Shown here one piece after another: positions 37,692 through 49,410 of a DNA stretch of 64,000 nucleotides (within the stretch, counting starts at the first letter, position 1; each line of letters opens with the position of its first letter). Origin of the DNA: Anniella stebbinsi (Eukaryota; Chordata; Lepidosauria; Squamata; Anniellidae). The notes below the pieces were generated by a model that saw only the letters and a list, made by a program, of their open reading frames with translations, did not search any database and was not told the DNA's origin. The stretch lies in assembly GCA_029215795.1 (NCBI GenBank), contig JARDYH010000006.1, forward strand, positions 27,047,501 through 27,111,500, in the 5' to 3' direction. Position numbers and translations under genes: made by a program.

Positions 37692-37825
37692 CAGCCTTCC
37701 CCAACCTTGTTTCCTCCAGATGTTTGGACTTCAACTCCCATCAGCCCCATCCAGCATGGCTAATAGTCAAGACTTATGGGAGCTGTACTACAAAATATTT
37801 GGAGGCCACCAGGTTGCCTACCCCT
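37692..37825. mobile_element. hAT-like MITE
   Basis: It begins CAGCCTTCCCCAACCTTG and ends 'ccaggttgcctacccctg'. The inner arms carry 'tccagatgtttggactt' and 'tactacaaaatatttgg'. A weak 8-bp flank match (acttagac and agctatac, 5 of 8) is compatible with an old insertion. Confidence 0.6.
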
Positions 37826-37885
37826 GAGCTATACCTTCCAAGAACACATAGCAACTGTCCTAGAGCAGATTCATGTATAAACTTT

Positions 37886-38111
37886 GGCTGAATTCAAACA
37901 ACATGATAGTCAATGGTGGGGTAATAATCAACTTTACAGTTGTTCATCTAGGGGGTACTCCCCACACAACATGGTAATAAATAATAAACTGTGGTGTGGA
38001 TTAGGATCAGCACTGAATTGACTATGGCAGCATTTGGATGACACAATAGTCAATACAACTGACGATTGTTTCCCCCCACCCAGTTGCTTATTGTGTCGTC
38101 CGAATTCAGCC
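37886..38111. mobile_element. Foldback DNA transposon, short form (family B)
   Basis: A 226-bp copy with GGCTGAATTC and GAATTCAGCC ends and the 3-bp flank repeat ttt on each side. It is close to 6074-6300 in inverted orientation. Confidence 0.7.
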
Positions 38112-38623
38112 TTTATGTGACTCAGCAAGTCCCCCTCTGAGGTGCAACAACACTTTAAACTGTCTCCATTACAAATGTGTTCTTTGGTCTGTGCTGACTG
38201 TTCCATACATACAAGGAACCACTTCATGTTGCAGGCAGAGTAAAGGACCCTGCATGTGAAAGTGTTCATTCCTTAGGTGGAGGAATGGCTGTTGACCCAA
38301 TACTGAATCAGTTGTGTTCTCAGGGTAGAGGTGGTGCCACACACCGCCCCTAGTCTAGGCAGCTGCATAGGAAGGCAAACATGCTGCAGGGCTTTGATAT
38401 TTTTCTCTACACCAATCTGCACTGAGGTATCCAGAAGCGATTAGTAAAATGCCTAGGCAGGAGGAGCTCTGGTACATATTTGTAGTCCTGTGTGTATTTT
38501 AATCAAGACTATTAACTACATAGGAGAATAGAAAGTGTTGCTCATGGATTCATTTTCTTCCTCGAAGATTTTTGTTTTTTGTTTGTTTGTTTGCCGTTTC
38601 AGAATTAGATATATAGAGACAGA

Positions 38624-39159
38624 GGCTGCATTCGGACAACACATTAGTCAATGGTGGGTTAAGTAGCCAACTCGCAGTTGGTTATTTTGTGGGCACTCCC
38701 CATACAACATATTCCTACACAACTATGGGTGGTTGGGGCTGGCATTGAGTGGACTAATAGTCAACCCGGCATTTGACTGACACAGCCCCCGCCCCTCTCC
38801 CCACCCTCCCTCCTTCCTCAGTCCTCCCAGTTCTATCCCAGCAGCCTCTGCAAGTTGCACCAGTTGTAGCAGAGTGGCAACCACCGCTTTGGTTGCTCTT
38901 GCCGCCTGCCTCTATGGGCTTGTGTTTTAACCCACTCACCACACGCCATTAACACACTCACCCCTCCACACAACACTTTAAACAACTGGCTTCGAGCTAA
39001 ACAACTTGCAAGCCAGTTGTTTCACTCCGTTGCTTATTTGGGCGGAATAGCATACCGTCAGTAGTTTGTGAGCAGCGTGTTACCCTCCACACAACACAAT
39101 AAACAACACAACTGACGATTGTTTCCCCCACCTCAGTTGCTTAATGTCCGAATGCAGCC
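38624..39159. mobile_element. Foldback DNA transposon, long form (family B)
   Basis: A 536-bp copy with GGCTGCATTCGGAC and GTCCGAATGCAGCC ends (right end shown as present or inverted with small changes), flanked by aga on each side. The interior segment between 38760 and 39060 is missing from the short forms, so it may be nearer to the parent element. It encodes no transposase. Confidence 0.65.
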
Positions 39160-40739
39160 AGATTCTTTAGAATGGAGGGCGTTCACAAGTCTAATGTTTT
39201 GTTTTTACGGTCATTTGTGAATGGACATATGTGTTTCCAGATACTAGATGGAAGGATTAAGTCAAGTGGCTTCCCCCCTTCTCCTCATAACCTTATAAAC
39301 TTCAATTCCCCTGCCCCCACCCAGCCTGACCCCATGAAGGCACACAGCTCTTGTTAAATAATGAATGGTCTTGATGATGAAGCTCTGTTTTTCTGTGAGA
39401 ATGACTTCTCTGGAATGTATAGAGCTAACCTAGTTTCAGTTCTCTTCAGCTCCCGGAGGTTTTTATTTTTAACGGAAAGGCTTTTACACACACGGGGTGC
39501 GGAGGGGGGGGGACCCAGTGCCATCTATGTGGCTGCTTAGTCGTGTGTTTGTCCGTTTATTTGCAGAAGGCAAGTTTCAATAGGCTGGTGGGGTTGAGTA
39601 TATTTATGGGGGCGGGGATTGAATTTATTCTTCAGTAAAATATTTCAGGTTTTGGTGCAGTTGTCTATATATAGTTTATCTCAAGAGAACTGCTAATATT
39701 CCCCCACCCTTTTCTCTGGTAGTATACCAATCTAGACCACAAATATTTCAAGTTGCAATCCAAGGGTTACTTCCACTGTTGTTCGTTTTCCTGATTTGCT
39801 TTATTGTTTTTCAAGCAAACAGTTTTGTTTCACCTCTGTCAAATAGCTTCCTGATTGTCTCCACTCTCATTTCTCATTGGCTCACCTGGGGCAGAACAGA
39901 CTAAGCCAGAGTGTCCTTCAACATTTTAATCAATGGATTTGGGACCCGGTTGTTGTAATCTGCAATATGGGCCACACTCTTAGCTTCACCACCCTCTATT
40001 CTGTCTCCTTCCCATAAGAAAACATCAACAGTGACATCAAGCAGGGCTGCTGCTGCTGGTGCAACATCCTTAGGTCAAGCTGTATGACTCCCCAGATGGC
40101 CATGCCTCCTTCCCCTGGCCACACCCCTTTCTCCCAACCACTGATTGGTTTTCTCGCCTTTTGTGCATTTCCCCTCCATTCTAAAATATCGAAATACCTC
40201 ACCAAGTCTTAACTATTGACAGTAAGAAAATATGCTGGTATTTTTTTGTATTTTTGGCCCCATCCCTTTTGCCACCACTGGAGTGTGGCCCCTGAGACTT
40301 TTTCTGCAATTTCATTTGGCTCTGGGTCCCCTCTGCCTGCTATGGATTGTGAAAAATGCATCACACTGATTCTACAATATTCTTCTAAACTTTTTGGTTT
40401 GCTAAAATATAGGAACTTTGAGCTGGGTTTTGTAGGCAGGGGTTTGGGAATGGGGGTGAACGCAACCATGTAGACAGTATGGACTTGCCAGATAGAAAAT
40501 GTAACGGATTTTCATTTGTTTTTTTTTTTAATTTTAACGTTCTTAAAAATGTGTTTGCCTTCATAACCTCAAGCATGTCATTGCAACCATGACAGCTAAG
40601 ATTTTTAAAACTTGAAAACAACAACATACAGCCAGGGTTCTTGGAATTCAAGCAGAACTGGCAAACTGCCTACAAACACCCCAGGGAATCTGTTTCCTGC
40701 ATGCAGGAGTTTCTCTGGGCAAACACGATCTGCCTGTTA

Positions 40740-41135
40740 GGTATTAAAATTATTTATAAATCGCCTTTGTGCCCACTAGGGCCATCAAGGCGATGTACAA
40801 TTTGAAACAACGAGACAGACAGCAACTAATTAAAAAGCAAAACGGATGTATCATAAAAGTAAACCAGGGAGCAACATTAAAACCCACTAAAACCCAGGAG
40901 GAGCAGAACAGTTTTTAGTGGTCATCTAAAGCGAGGGAAATGTGGGACCCATCTAAATTCCCTGAGAAACAGTTCCACCATAGGGGTGCTGCTACAGGAA
41001 AAGGCCCATCTTGTGTAACCACTAGTCTAACCTCCCTTCTGGGGTAGGGGCAAAATATGGGGCCTCTGGTGAAGACTGCAAGATTCAGGAAAGTTCATAC
41101 AGGAGGAGTGTTTCAGACATCCTGGCCCCAAGCCA
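40740..41135 (-). mobile_element. Non-LTR retroelement fragment, minus strand
   Basis: 'aaattatttataaatcgcct' at the left, then 'ccatcaaggcgatgtacaat', 'cagttccaccataggggtgc' and 'aggaaaaggcccatcttgtg'. The order matches 51634-52160. No ORF remains. Confidence 0.5.
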
Positions 41136-42116
41136 TTTTTGCATGATAACCCAAAATATGTACCTGAATTAAACTGATAGTATTAGTAAGAATAGTTTTG
41201 TTTGCAGTATTTCAGTAATTGTAGAAATCCGAATATTTGCCAGATTGAGAGAGAGAGAGCAAAAAAGTGGGGGATGATGGGCCATGGGGCGCAGGGGAGC
41301 GGGGAAACAGCCACGAGAAGAAATACTTGCTAGCTCCTGAATGCTAGAAGCCCTGTGAACTAGGATCCTGCCCTTTTAGTGAAACCTATGTTCCACATGT
41401 TTTCGAGCTTTCATGCTCAATCATGTGCCCCCCCCTTTAAATTATAGCTGAGATTTTCAGAACAACGAAAACCATCTGCCAAATTTTAGGTATCATGCAA
41501 CTGAGGATAGAAGAGAATAATGGAGCGTGTCTAATTTTGGTTAAGGAAATGCTAGTTTTTGTTATGTGCTCGGAAATAGTGAAGTCCGCAAACTTGGCCG
41601 CTGCTATCTCTTTACGGCTCGAATCGTGTTGGAGAGTTCCTTGGTTGCACATGGGTATCACTTTACATTTTGCACATTTCTGACGTAGAAAAGGCCATAC
41701 ACTGACCTTGTTTGCACAATCAAAAGAAGCCACCATGGTTTATTGGGGGGTGTTTCCCGTTCCAACAAGCCATGCCACCCAGGTTCGGATGACACAACAT
41801 GCCCCAGCTAGACGTGGTGAAGAGTCAGGTCTGGTGTTGGGTTTACACAGCTGTCCTATGTGGTGTTTATTAAATGTATGAAGGCCTGTTTAAAGGACAG
41901 TTTTCTTGTTTCTTAGAGTAGGCACTAGATATATATGGCAGCTTCTGCAGGCTGCTACATAGAGAGAGATGGGTATTAAGCAAGCAGGCACCAATACACA
42001 TGAAAGATTGCTAGCTGTCTGACGCAGATAATGATGTAATCCTCAAGTTAAGCAGCTGCCTAATTTCCTCTGTTTACTTTGCTATTCTATCTTGCTGAGG
42101 AAATGGAGAGGATTCT

Positions 42117-42130
42117 CACCCCCCCCCCCC
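42117..42130. repeat. Poly-C run
   Basis: An uninterrupted run of about 12 C in intronic DNA. Confidence 0.75.
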
Positions 42131-42665
42131 GATGTTGGAGTGTTGGGATCTGTTAGTAATAGGACAGGTAACTCATTACCTTCCTGCAATGCTTTGGGGC
42201 ACGTACTAGAATATCAGAATGAGGACTGAGGCCTAACCAGAGGGAATATGCACACCAACCTGGATAACTTGGGGTTTGAAAGGACAATTTCTGTTTGCTG
42301 TTGACTTGGGGCCCCAGCAAATGCCAACCCTTTGAGAGTTGCCAGCTACGTGGGCTAAAAAGATGTGTGAGCTTTCTTTGCATTGTTATTCTGCATCCAA
42401 TTTCTATCAATAAGCTGTCATTCTTTCACGAGTGGTCGCATTCCATCTTGGCAATCGAAAGAATCTACTTTGACTGGGTCCTGAATAGATCAGGCCTCCA
42501 AAATAACACATGGTGGTTATGGGAATTGCATCCAGTACACGCCATAATTTAATTGAGTAGCTTATTTTGATTGTCGGAACCAGCCCACTGTTTGTTTCAT
42601 TGGGTGTACAGGCGACAGGAAGCAATCATCATGGCTTCCTACCATTTTTTTTAAAAAATGTAGCA

Positions 42666-42813
42666 CAGCTTTCCCCAACGTGGACTGCAACTGCCCTCCA
42701 GATGTTTTGGACTACAACTCACACCATCCCCAGTCATTGTGTGCCATGCTGGTTGGGGATGATGGGAGTTGTTGCCTGACATATCTGGAAAGCACCAGAT
42801 TGGGGAAAGGGTG
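42666..42813. mobile_element. hAT-like MITE with degraded 8-bp TSD
   Basis: It starts CAGCTTTCCCCAACG, ends TTGGGGAAAGGGTG, and carries the 'ccagatgttttggactacaa' arm. Flanks atgtagca and atatggca agree at 6 of 8 bases, compatible with an 8-bp hAT duplication. Confidence 0.65.
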
Positions 42814-43092
42814 ATATGGCACAAAGTATGTGCAATCTTCATGCATGGATTTCAAGCTGTCTCCGAAATTGTTCCTTTCACAGTGTGTGAAGTGGTACCC
42901 ATTGTCTATAACTGCGTGCTTTTGATTCATTAATAGTTCCAGTCTGGAACTCTTTGAATTTCTTTTTTCAATTCAGTGATAGGTCAAGTGGTTCTCTCCA
43001 TCCCACCCCCGACACTCCACAACCCTGTTGTTTCTTAATTAAGCCAAATGAACAAGAGTACAGAGTTTACCTACAAATGCGTTATATTACAG

Positions 43093-43293
43093 CTTGAGGT
43101 ACCTGAACGCTTCTGCCAACAAACTGGAAATGCTGCCTCCAGCCACTCTTTCCGAAGAGACCCGTAGCATTTTACAGGAACTGTATTTGACCAACAATCA
43201 CCTCACGGATAAATGTGTGCCCTTGCTAACGGGCCATCCGCACCTGAAGATCCTGCATATGGCCTACAATCGCCTGCAGAGCTTTCCCGCAAG
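43093..43293 (+). CDS. PHLPP1: PHLPP1 internal exon: LRR
   Basis: A 201-nt exon encoding [40 protein letters not shown] and [14 protein letters not shown], about three repeats. The acceptor is tattacag|c (third base of Ser) and the donor ag|gtagga (two bases of Ser). The [10 protein letters not shown] and [12 protein letters not shown] segments are near-invariant in PHLPP1 as I recall it. Confidence 0.96.
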
Positions 43294-43406
43294 GTAGGAA
43301 AACAGGGTTGCATTGGCTGTTTCTGCAGTTTATGGGAGAGTTTTGAAATAGTTGTTGATGGCTCTAATATTGTTTATACAGTGTTGTTGTATGTGCACTA
43401 ACCAAA

Positions 43407-43433
43407 GCGCGCACGTGCGCGCGCACACACACA
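43407..43433. repeat. Alternating GC/AC purine-pyrimidine tract
   Basis: gcgcgcacgtgcgcgcgcac passes into an ACAC run. It lies about 115 bp downstream of the preceding exon. Confidence 0.8.
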
Positions 43434-44760
43434 GGTCTTTGCCCCACGGAGCTTACAATCTAAAATTCACTGACATAGAAGGGAATGAGAGGGAAAGACA
43501 GAGGTAGCGAATAGAATGGAAGAAAAAGAGAGGAAAGACTGTATGTGAGTAAATGCAGTTAAGCTTCATCTTGGGGAGCAAAACATATTTGTTGCCTACT
43601 TGGTGTGACTTTTTATATGCATAGTAGTTGGAGCTTTTGAAAAGGAAAGGAGGAAGTAAGCCAGTATTACTTTCTCTCATACACAAAGCCATAGCTTGGC
43701 TAGCCTGGACAGTTGTATGTGGCTGTAATCTTGTATGAAGGGGAAGGGAAACGTTTTTGTATTATGGACACAAAGGCAGGCAGGGTGGCTGATGATGCTC
43801 GCTGTTTGCCTGGGCCTGGCAGATCAAAAGAAGAAAGGAAATATGGGATTCTAGCCACATGGCATGTTAAAATTTTTTTAAAAATAAACCCTGAGAAAGT
43901 GGGAAGCGGAGAGGTGAGTTTGCCCATAGTGGTTTCTGCCGGTTCAAGAAGCTGAAGGGCAAGATTGGCAAGAAATGGGAGACGTGACATGCCTGCCTGC
44001 TGGCCTCATTGGTACATGTGCAAGAGTTAGGGCAGAGTGTAACACAGTTGCATGCACCTTTTGAGAGCTATGGACAGTGCGCACTCATGTTATGATTAGA
44101 GACCTACATGCAAAGATTTGAATATTTTGAATCTCTTTGAGAAATTCACCCTTCTTCTCTCTTCCTCTACTTACCAATCAGCTCCTTCTGACACTGTGAG
44201 GTGTCTCCCCCTCCCCAAATAATCTTTTCCTCTTATGCGAATACCCTAGACCTCCCAGTCTCTCTAGCTCCACATCCACATAAAGCCCTTCCTGGGGTGG
44301 GGTTCTCTCAGCCAAGCTGACCTTTCACTTCATAGCAGCTGTACTGTTTTTGAGGCTTCTGTAACTGGTAATTTCCCCTCAGCACTTAAAGTGTTCGTGT
44401 TTATCCAGGTAGCTGTAGGGTGGTGATGGAAGTAGATTGTTTTTGTAATATATGGCTCAAGAGGGACATGATTAAAAAAAATCAAAGATGGCTCTCTGTG
44501 GTATGTGGTATGAGCTCTACTGTTGAACTAATGTCTGTCTGTCCTCCCCACTCATTCATCTTCTGCTGGTGTTGCTGCCTCCGCTGGCTGGGAAACAAAG
44601 CATATCACCACCTGGTGCCTTGGGTGGGAGGATTATGCTTGGGCCTCTGGTAGCAGCGTGCTTCATTTCCCAGTCAGAAGAGGAGGCTCCAGCAATAGCG
44701 CTGATGAAGGCAAGCAGGTAGGAGGAGCAAGGCTGATGCATCCACTTACGATTCACTAGT

Positions 44761-45008
44761 GCCAGTGTGATGTAGTGGCTAGAGTGTAGAATTGGGGGTC
44801 GGGAGATCCGGGTTCTCGTCCCCACTCGGCCATGGAAGCAAACTGGGTGACTTTGGGCCAGTCACAGATTCTCAGCCCAACCTACCTCACAGGGTTGTTG
44901 TTGCGAGGATAAAATGGAGAGGAGGAAGAGGAGGATTATGTATGCCGCCTTGGGTTCCATGGAGGAAAGAAGGCAGGATATAAATATAATAAATAAAATA
45001 AATAAATA
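44761..45008 (+). mobile_element. Squam1/Sauria-type tRNA-derived SINE
   Basis: It starts gccagtgtgatgtagtggct (A-box region), then has a gatccgggttctcgtcccc B-box region, 'gtgactttgggccagtcaca', 'cctcacagggttgttgttgc' and 'tgccgccttgggttccatgg', and ends in an A-rich aataaataaat tail. This order is that of the tRNA-derived SINE widespread in squamates. It is full length and the best single pointer to the organism. Confidence 0.85.
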
Positions 45009-45223
45009 GGCTCAATTCAGACGACACGATAGGCAATGGTGGGTTGACTAACCCTAACCCTAGGGGGCACTCCCCACACAACATGGTAATAAATAATCAA
45101 CTGTGGTGTGGATGAGGATCAGCGCTGAGTTGACTATGGCAGCATTCGGATGACACAATAGTCAAAACAACTGACGATTGTTTCCGCCACACCAGTTGTT
45201 TATTGTGTCTTCCGAATTGAGCC
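45009..45223. mobile_element. Foldback DNA transposon, short form (family B)
   Basis: A 215-bp copy with GGCTCAATTC and GAATTGAGCC ends, flanked by ata on both sides. It lies directly in the A-rich tail of the SINE and so inserted after it. Confidence 0.7.
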
Positions 45224-46347
45224 ATAGTGTACTTAAGACAGACATTAATGTAGGAGAAGAACAGAGCTCATGTCACGTACACAGTTACATTCATATTTTG
45301 AGTTCAAATATCCAAAGGGCTGTCATAAAAAGATAGAGTTCTCTGTTTCTCCAGAGGGCCAGGCTAGAACCAATGGGTAGAAATTGCAGGGAAGCAAGTT
45401 TTTGCTAAACTTGTGGAGAAACTTCTTAACAGAAAGAGTAGCTTAACAGTGGAATAGTCTGCCTCAGGAAGTGGTGGCTTCTCTTTAACTGGTAATATTT
45501 AAAGCAAGGGTGGGCAGCACACGGCCACATTCTCCCCCCCTCGGGCTTTTTCGTGGCCTCCCTGGTGCTCCTGAATTTCCCCGGGCACTGGGAAAACTCC
45601 CGCTGGTTTTGTGTGGGAACAAGGGCACCTTGTAATGATACAAGCCTCCTAAGAGTGCAATTCTACTTGCAAGCAAGGTGCATGCTCCCTGTGTGCTTTG
45701 TTTCCTTGCAGTATCTCCACTTTTATTGCTTCCAGGGCAGCAAATTCAACAGCAGTGGCAATTTTGGCAGGAGTGAAGTGCAGCCTCTCAAGGAGGCAAT
45801 GCACCCCCCAACCCCCTGGACATTGGTCACCTCTGATTCAAACAAAGTCTGTCGTTGCATCCTCATCCTAGATCCTGTATTCAGGAGGAGAGTTGAATGT
45901 CTTCCAAGCTGCCTTCCAGCTCTTATATTGGAGCGTGAAACGACCCATGTTTTTATAGCATGCACAACACTGATTTGCTTCTTTGACCTTATGATAACCT
46001 GTTGAGGTCATTGTTACTTCCATTTTATGCGTGGGGAAATTGGAGTGGGGTGTGTGTGATTTGTCCAGCGCCTCACCCAGTGAAAATGAGATCATGGGTG
46101 AACAACAGATGCAGTCCCTGTCCACGGAGCCAATGCCAGCTACTAATAGACCTGCTGCCACCTTCTGGAATGGACACATCCATTTCCACGTTAGTTCAAA
46201 CAGAACTCCAGGATGAAACCAGGCCTGGGAAGGTTGCCACACAGATTTGGAGGAAAAATTGGCCTGTTAATTTCAAGCCGTCGTTCTGAGATAAAAGCTT
46301 TTGAGTGCTTCAAAAAATCAAAACATCCCCTTTGTTTTTGTTTGTAG

Positions 46348-46510
46348 TAAAATGGCCAAACTTGAAGAGCTGGAAGAAATTGACGTTAGTGGAAATAAGC
46401 TGAAATCCATTCCCACAACCATCATGAACTGTCGACGTATGCACACTGTGATCGCGCATTCTAATTGCATCGAAGTCTTTCCTGAAGTCATGCAGCTTGG
46501 CGAAATCAAG
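46348..46510 (+). CDS. PHLPP1: PHLPP1 internal exon: LRR
   Basis: A 163-nt exon encoding KMAKLEELEEIDVSGNKLKS, IPTTIMNCRRMHTVIAHSN and CIEVFPEVMQLGEIK. The acceptor is tttgtag|t and the donor aag|gtacgg; it ends on a codon boundary, making the next intron the only phase 0 intron. The Gly in QLGEIK differs from the Pro I recall at this place in mammals. Confidence 0.95.
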
Positions 46511-47864
46511 GTACGGATTTTGTGTTAAAAGGGTATATACTGAAATGCTTTCTCTTTTGGGTGAAGCCCAGTGGTCAGAGTGCAGTTACTCATGCAGTCA
46601 GTGCAGTGGTGTGTATATCAGTGAGGCTACATTATATCTAGGCATTAGTGAGTGAGAGAAAGAGAGGGAGGGAGAGTCCCATTATTATTCCATGTTATCT
46701 GCAGACACAGAGAGAGAGAGATCCTTGGAAACTCCAGATAGCTAATAATATATTTGATGTGTCAGAATTGTGGCAGAATGAGGGGAGGGCATGTAAAGTT
46801 ATGAAGGAACACCCAAAGCTATAAATCGGGATATTTCGCTTCATTGTGTCTGGGAAGAAGGACCTTGCAGCTTCCTCAACAGGTCAAGCCACCTGTTTGC
46901 AATAAGCTGAACCATCTGGCATGCCTCTTGTCAATTTTGCCTAGTTACCCACTTCTAATGCCAAATCACCTACCTGCGCAGCTGAAACAAAAGCATTCTA
47001 TGGGTCACAAAATGTGCAACCCCAAAAGCCCATGTCGGAATGCCATGAAATAATGTTTGGCAGGTTGAACGTGGCTTTGAACCTGCATTTCCCCCACTCG
47101 TGTTCTGGATTTTTGTCACAATGACAAGTCCTGGATTGAATTCATTAAACATCTCTGCAATGCAAGAGGAGTGAGTAATCTTTTGACCGAGTTTTTTTAA
47201 TCATCTATAATACCTTTCCTGTGTTGCTTCCCCCCTTCTCATTTCTCTTCCTCTCTCTCTTTTTTTACTGTTATCACTAGTATTTCCACTAGACTATGCA
47301 CAATGTAGTTGAATATATTTGGCAGTGTTCCAGTTCATTGCCATTTGTTTGCTTTTCCTCTGTAACTTCTTAGATTTTGTTTGATTTTTCAGTGCAGACT
47401 AGCTTTTGAATCTGCTTTTGAATCCACTTATAAATTAATACCCTGCCCTATACAGAGGGCTTATGGTTGGTAACAAGAGTTCTGTCTAAATTAAGATGAA
47501 TCCTTCTCCCCAAATGGCTCCCAATCTATGTACTCATGAAATTACTTTTAATTAAAACTCACTTAGCACTGATGTGCTCCATTAGCTTAAGGAGAATAAT
47601 TACTCTGATAACACAGACAAGCAGGCAATCACTTCTTGTTCTGCAACATGCATGAAGGTTGAAGTGGGGTGGGGAGGAGAGAGATACATTTTTAACAATG
47701 TCTTGGTGTAAAACATTACCGAAGGTTTATTTCGTGGAGTATGTATATTAAAAGGGGCTTGGTGTTTTTGAGATGCAGTCCTGTAGAACTCCTTGTACTG
47801 AGGACAATTTTGGCCTAGTTACCTCAAAAAGCAGAGGTAGTAGTAAAACAGCGGGCAGTATGTT

Positions 47865-47991
47865 TTTAGGATGTTTTTAGGATGTTTTAATGCAGTTTTA
47901 ATAATGTGTATCATGTTTTAATCAGTTTTATGTATTTTATCATATTGTTGTTCCCCGCCTTGATCCAAACGGAGAGGCGGGTAAGAAATAA

Positions 47992-48031
<40 letters not shown>
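47865..48031 (+). mobile_element. Non-LTR retroelement 3' end with (ATT)n tail
   Basis: AT-rich 3' sequence 'ttttaatcagttttatgtat' leads to 'ccccgccttgatccaaacgg' and 'gcgggtaagaaataaatta', then about 13 ATT units. This is the end structure of CR1/L2-type elements whose copies carry short tandem tails. Confidence 0.6.
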
Positions 48032-48032
<1 letters not shown>

Positions 48033-48269
48033 CCAACATTGCTTCCGTACTAGCAGGACCTACTACTAAGTTGCTTCCAGAAACAAGCATTTCGGGGTTC
48101 CTGTAGGAAACATAAGTTGCTGTTGTGCTTGTACTGGGTCCGTGAGTGTAACAGAACCAGCGGAGGCACAGCAGCAGCAGTACTGAACACTACCCAATGT
48201 CTGAACTGGACTGGTTCAAATTTCAGGTGGAGATTCACAACTTAGATTTCAGGAAGGAGGGTTCTAGAC

Positions 48270-48444
48270 CAGTGGTCCTCAACTGGTGTCGCAACCCAAA
48301 AGTGGGTCACAAGATCAGTCCAGATGGGTTGCGGCAAAGCTCTTGCCAGCATGTTAGGCATGGAAAAAATGGGCAAAGTGGGTCCCATGTTGCGGGTTGG
48401 GACTCCGAGGTAGGTCTCAGGTTTGGACCAGTTGAAGACCACTG
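48270..48444. mobile_element. hAT-like MITE with 8-bp TSD
   Basis: A 175-bp element starting CAGTGGTCCTCAACTGGT and ending in the inverse, ACCAGTTGAAGACCACTG. It is flanked by ttctagac (48262-48269) and ctctagac (48445-48452), 7 of 8 matching. The CAGTGGTCCTCAAC ends are typical of hAT elements. It has no transposase, so it would depend on one supplied elsewhere. Confidence 0.8.
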
Positions 48445-48712
48445 CTCTAGACGATACTTCTCATCGATGCATTTGTTTTTTACTTGTAAGAATGGTGCCT
48501 GGTGTGGGAGAATTCTACCAGGTGATCTCCTCCTGCCTGTGGTCTGAAGTGGTACAGGCCAGACCCTGGTTTACCACCACCTCTTGAAACCCAGGCCTTT
48601 GCTGTTTTATGCCATTCCATTTAGCCAAAAATGTAGAAAGCCGTGTGATCAGAGCGCATTGTTTTCTCATGTCCCCTCTCTGCTTTCCTCTCCCTCCCTC
48701 CCTTTTCTTCAG

Positions 48713-48843
48713 TGTGTGGACCTGAGCTGCAATGAGCTGACTGAAGTCACATTACCTGAAAACTTGCCTCCGAAGCTGCAGGAACTAGACCTAACTGGAA
48801 ACCCCAGACTTGTCCTGGATCACAAAACCCTGGAGCTATTGAA
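48713..48843 (+). CDS. PHLPP1: PHLPP1 internal exon: last LRRs
   Basis: A 131-nt exon encoding [36 protein letters not shown] and HKTLELL. It covers the final LRRs before the phosphatase domain. It starts on a codon boundary after cttcag and ends with two bases of an Asn codon before gtaagg. The DIRS retrotransposon sits in the intron that follows. Confidence 0.95.
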
Positions 48844-49410
48844 GTAAGGAACCGTCAGTTTTATTACACAGTAGGCAGAAGGGAACACAAAGCACTTGGG
48901 AATGAAATACAGCCAGTATATAAACATCAAGTGCACATGATTTCAAAGGGGGAAAATGCTGCTTTTTGTCTTTTATTGCTACACTAGTTAAATGACCTGG
49001 CAGACTTGATGGGTTGGGAGAAGGGGAGCAGAGTGCTGCAGCCCCTACCCCACAAATGTCACAGATGTTTTCTTCTAAGCCTCAGCCCTCCTCCTTCCAT
49101 CCAAAAGTGCAATTTCTTTTCTGCCCGCCACCCCCTCTCCCCCCCAATTCATGGCCTGGGGATGGCTATAGAGGCCTTCCTTCCTTTTCTCATTTGTAGC
49201 ATCAGCCGCTTCTGTGGCCTGGAGGACCTCTTGTGGTCACTGCAACTGCTAAAATCATTCCTTTCTTTGGCTCAGAGCACCACTCTGGTCCCAGCATAGC
49301 TTGCTGCCAGCAAGTAGGGGCGGATTGTGCCCCATGCCAGGCTCTGATCTTTCCAAGCAGAAGATCAGGAAATTAGCACACATTATTTGGTCCCCTTTCT
49401 TCCTACTGCT

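Larger units (their letters stand above)
29909..43092 (+). other. PHLPP1: PHLPP1 intron (13184 bp), the longest in the window
   Basis: A phase 2 intron with GTAACC donor and gttatattacag acceptor. It contains a foldback element (30048-30374), an Ala-like SINE (31561-31737), a dispersed repeat (31884-32102), hAT-like MITEs (32276-32412, 37692-37825, 42666-42813), minus-strand LINE fragments (33215-33600, 34656-34760, 40740-41135), family B elements (37886-38111, 38624-39159) and several microsatellites. The stretches 34960-36340, 36430-37680 and 39160-40730 show nothing recognisable. Confidence 0.8.
43294..46347 (+). other. PHLPP1: PHLPP1 intron (3054 bp)
   Basis: A phase 2 intron with GTAGGA donor and gtttttgtttgtag acceptor. 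It holds an alternating purine-pyrimidine tract (43407-43433), a plus-strand Squam1-like SINE (44761-45008), and a family B MITE inserted right at the SINE tail (45009-45223). The stretch 45230-46340 shows nothing I recognise. Confidence 0.8.
46511..48712 (+). other. PHLPP1: PHLPP1 intron (2202 bp)
   Basis: A phase 0 intron with GTACGG donor and ccttttcttcag acceptor behind a long pyrimidine tract. It carries a LINE 3' end with ATT tail (47865-48031) and a hAT-like MITE (48270-48444). The section 46600-47860 has nothing I recognise. Confidence 0.8.

Noticed and set aside
45553..46005. 150-aa plus-strand frame
   Set aside because: No homologous motif and no splice context. A chance open frame in the intron.
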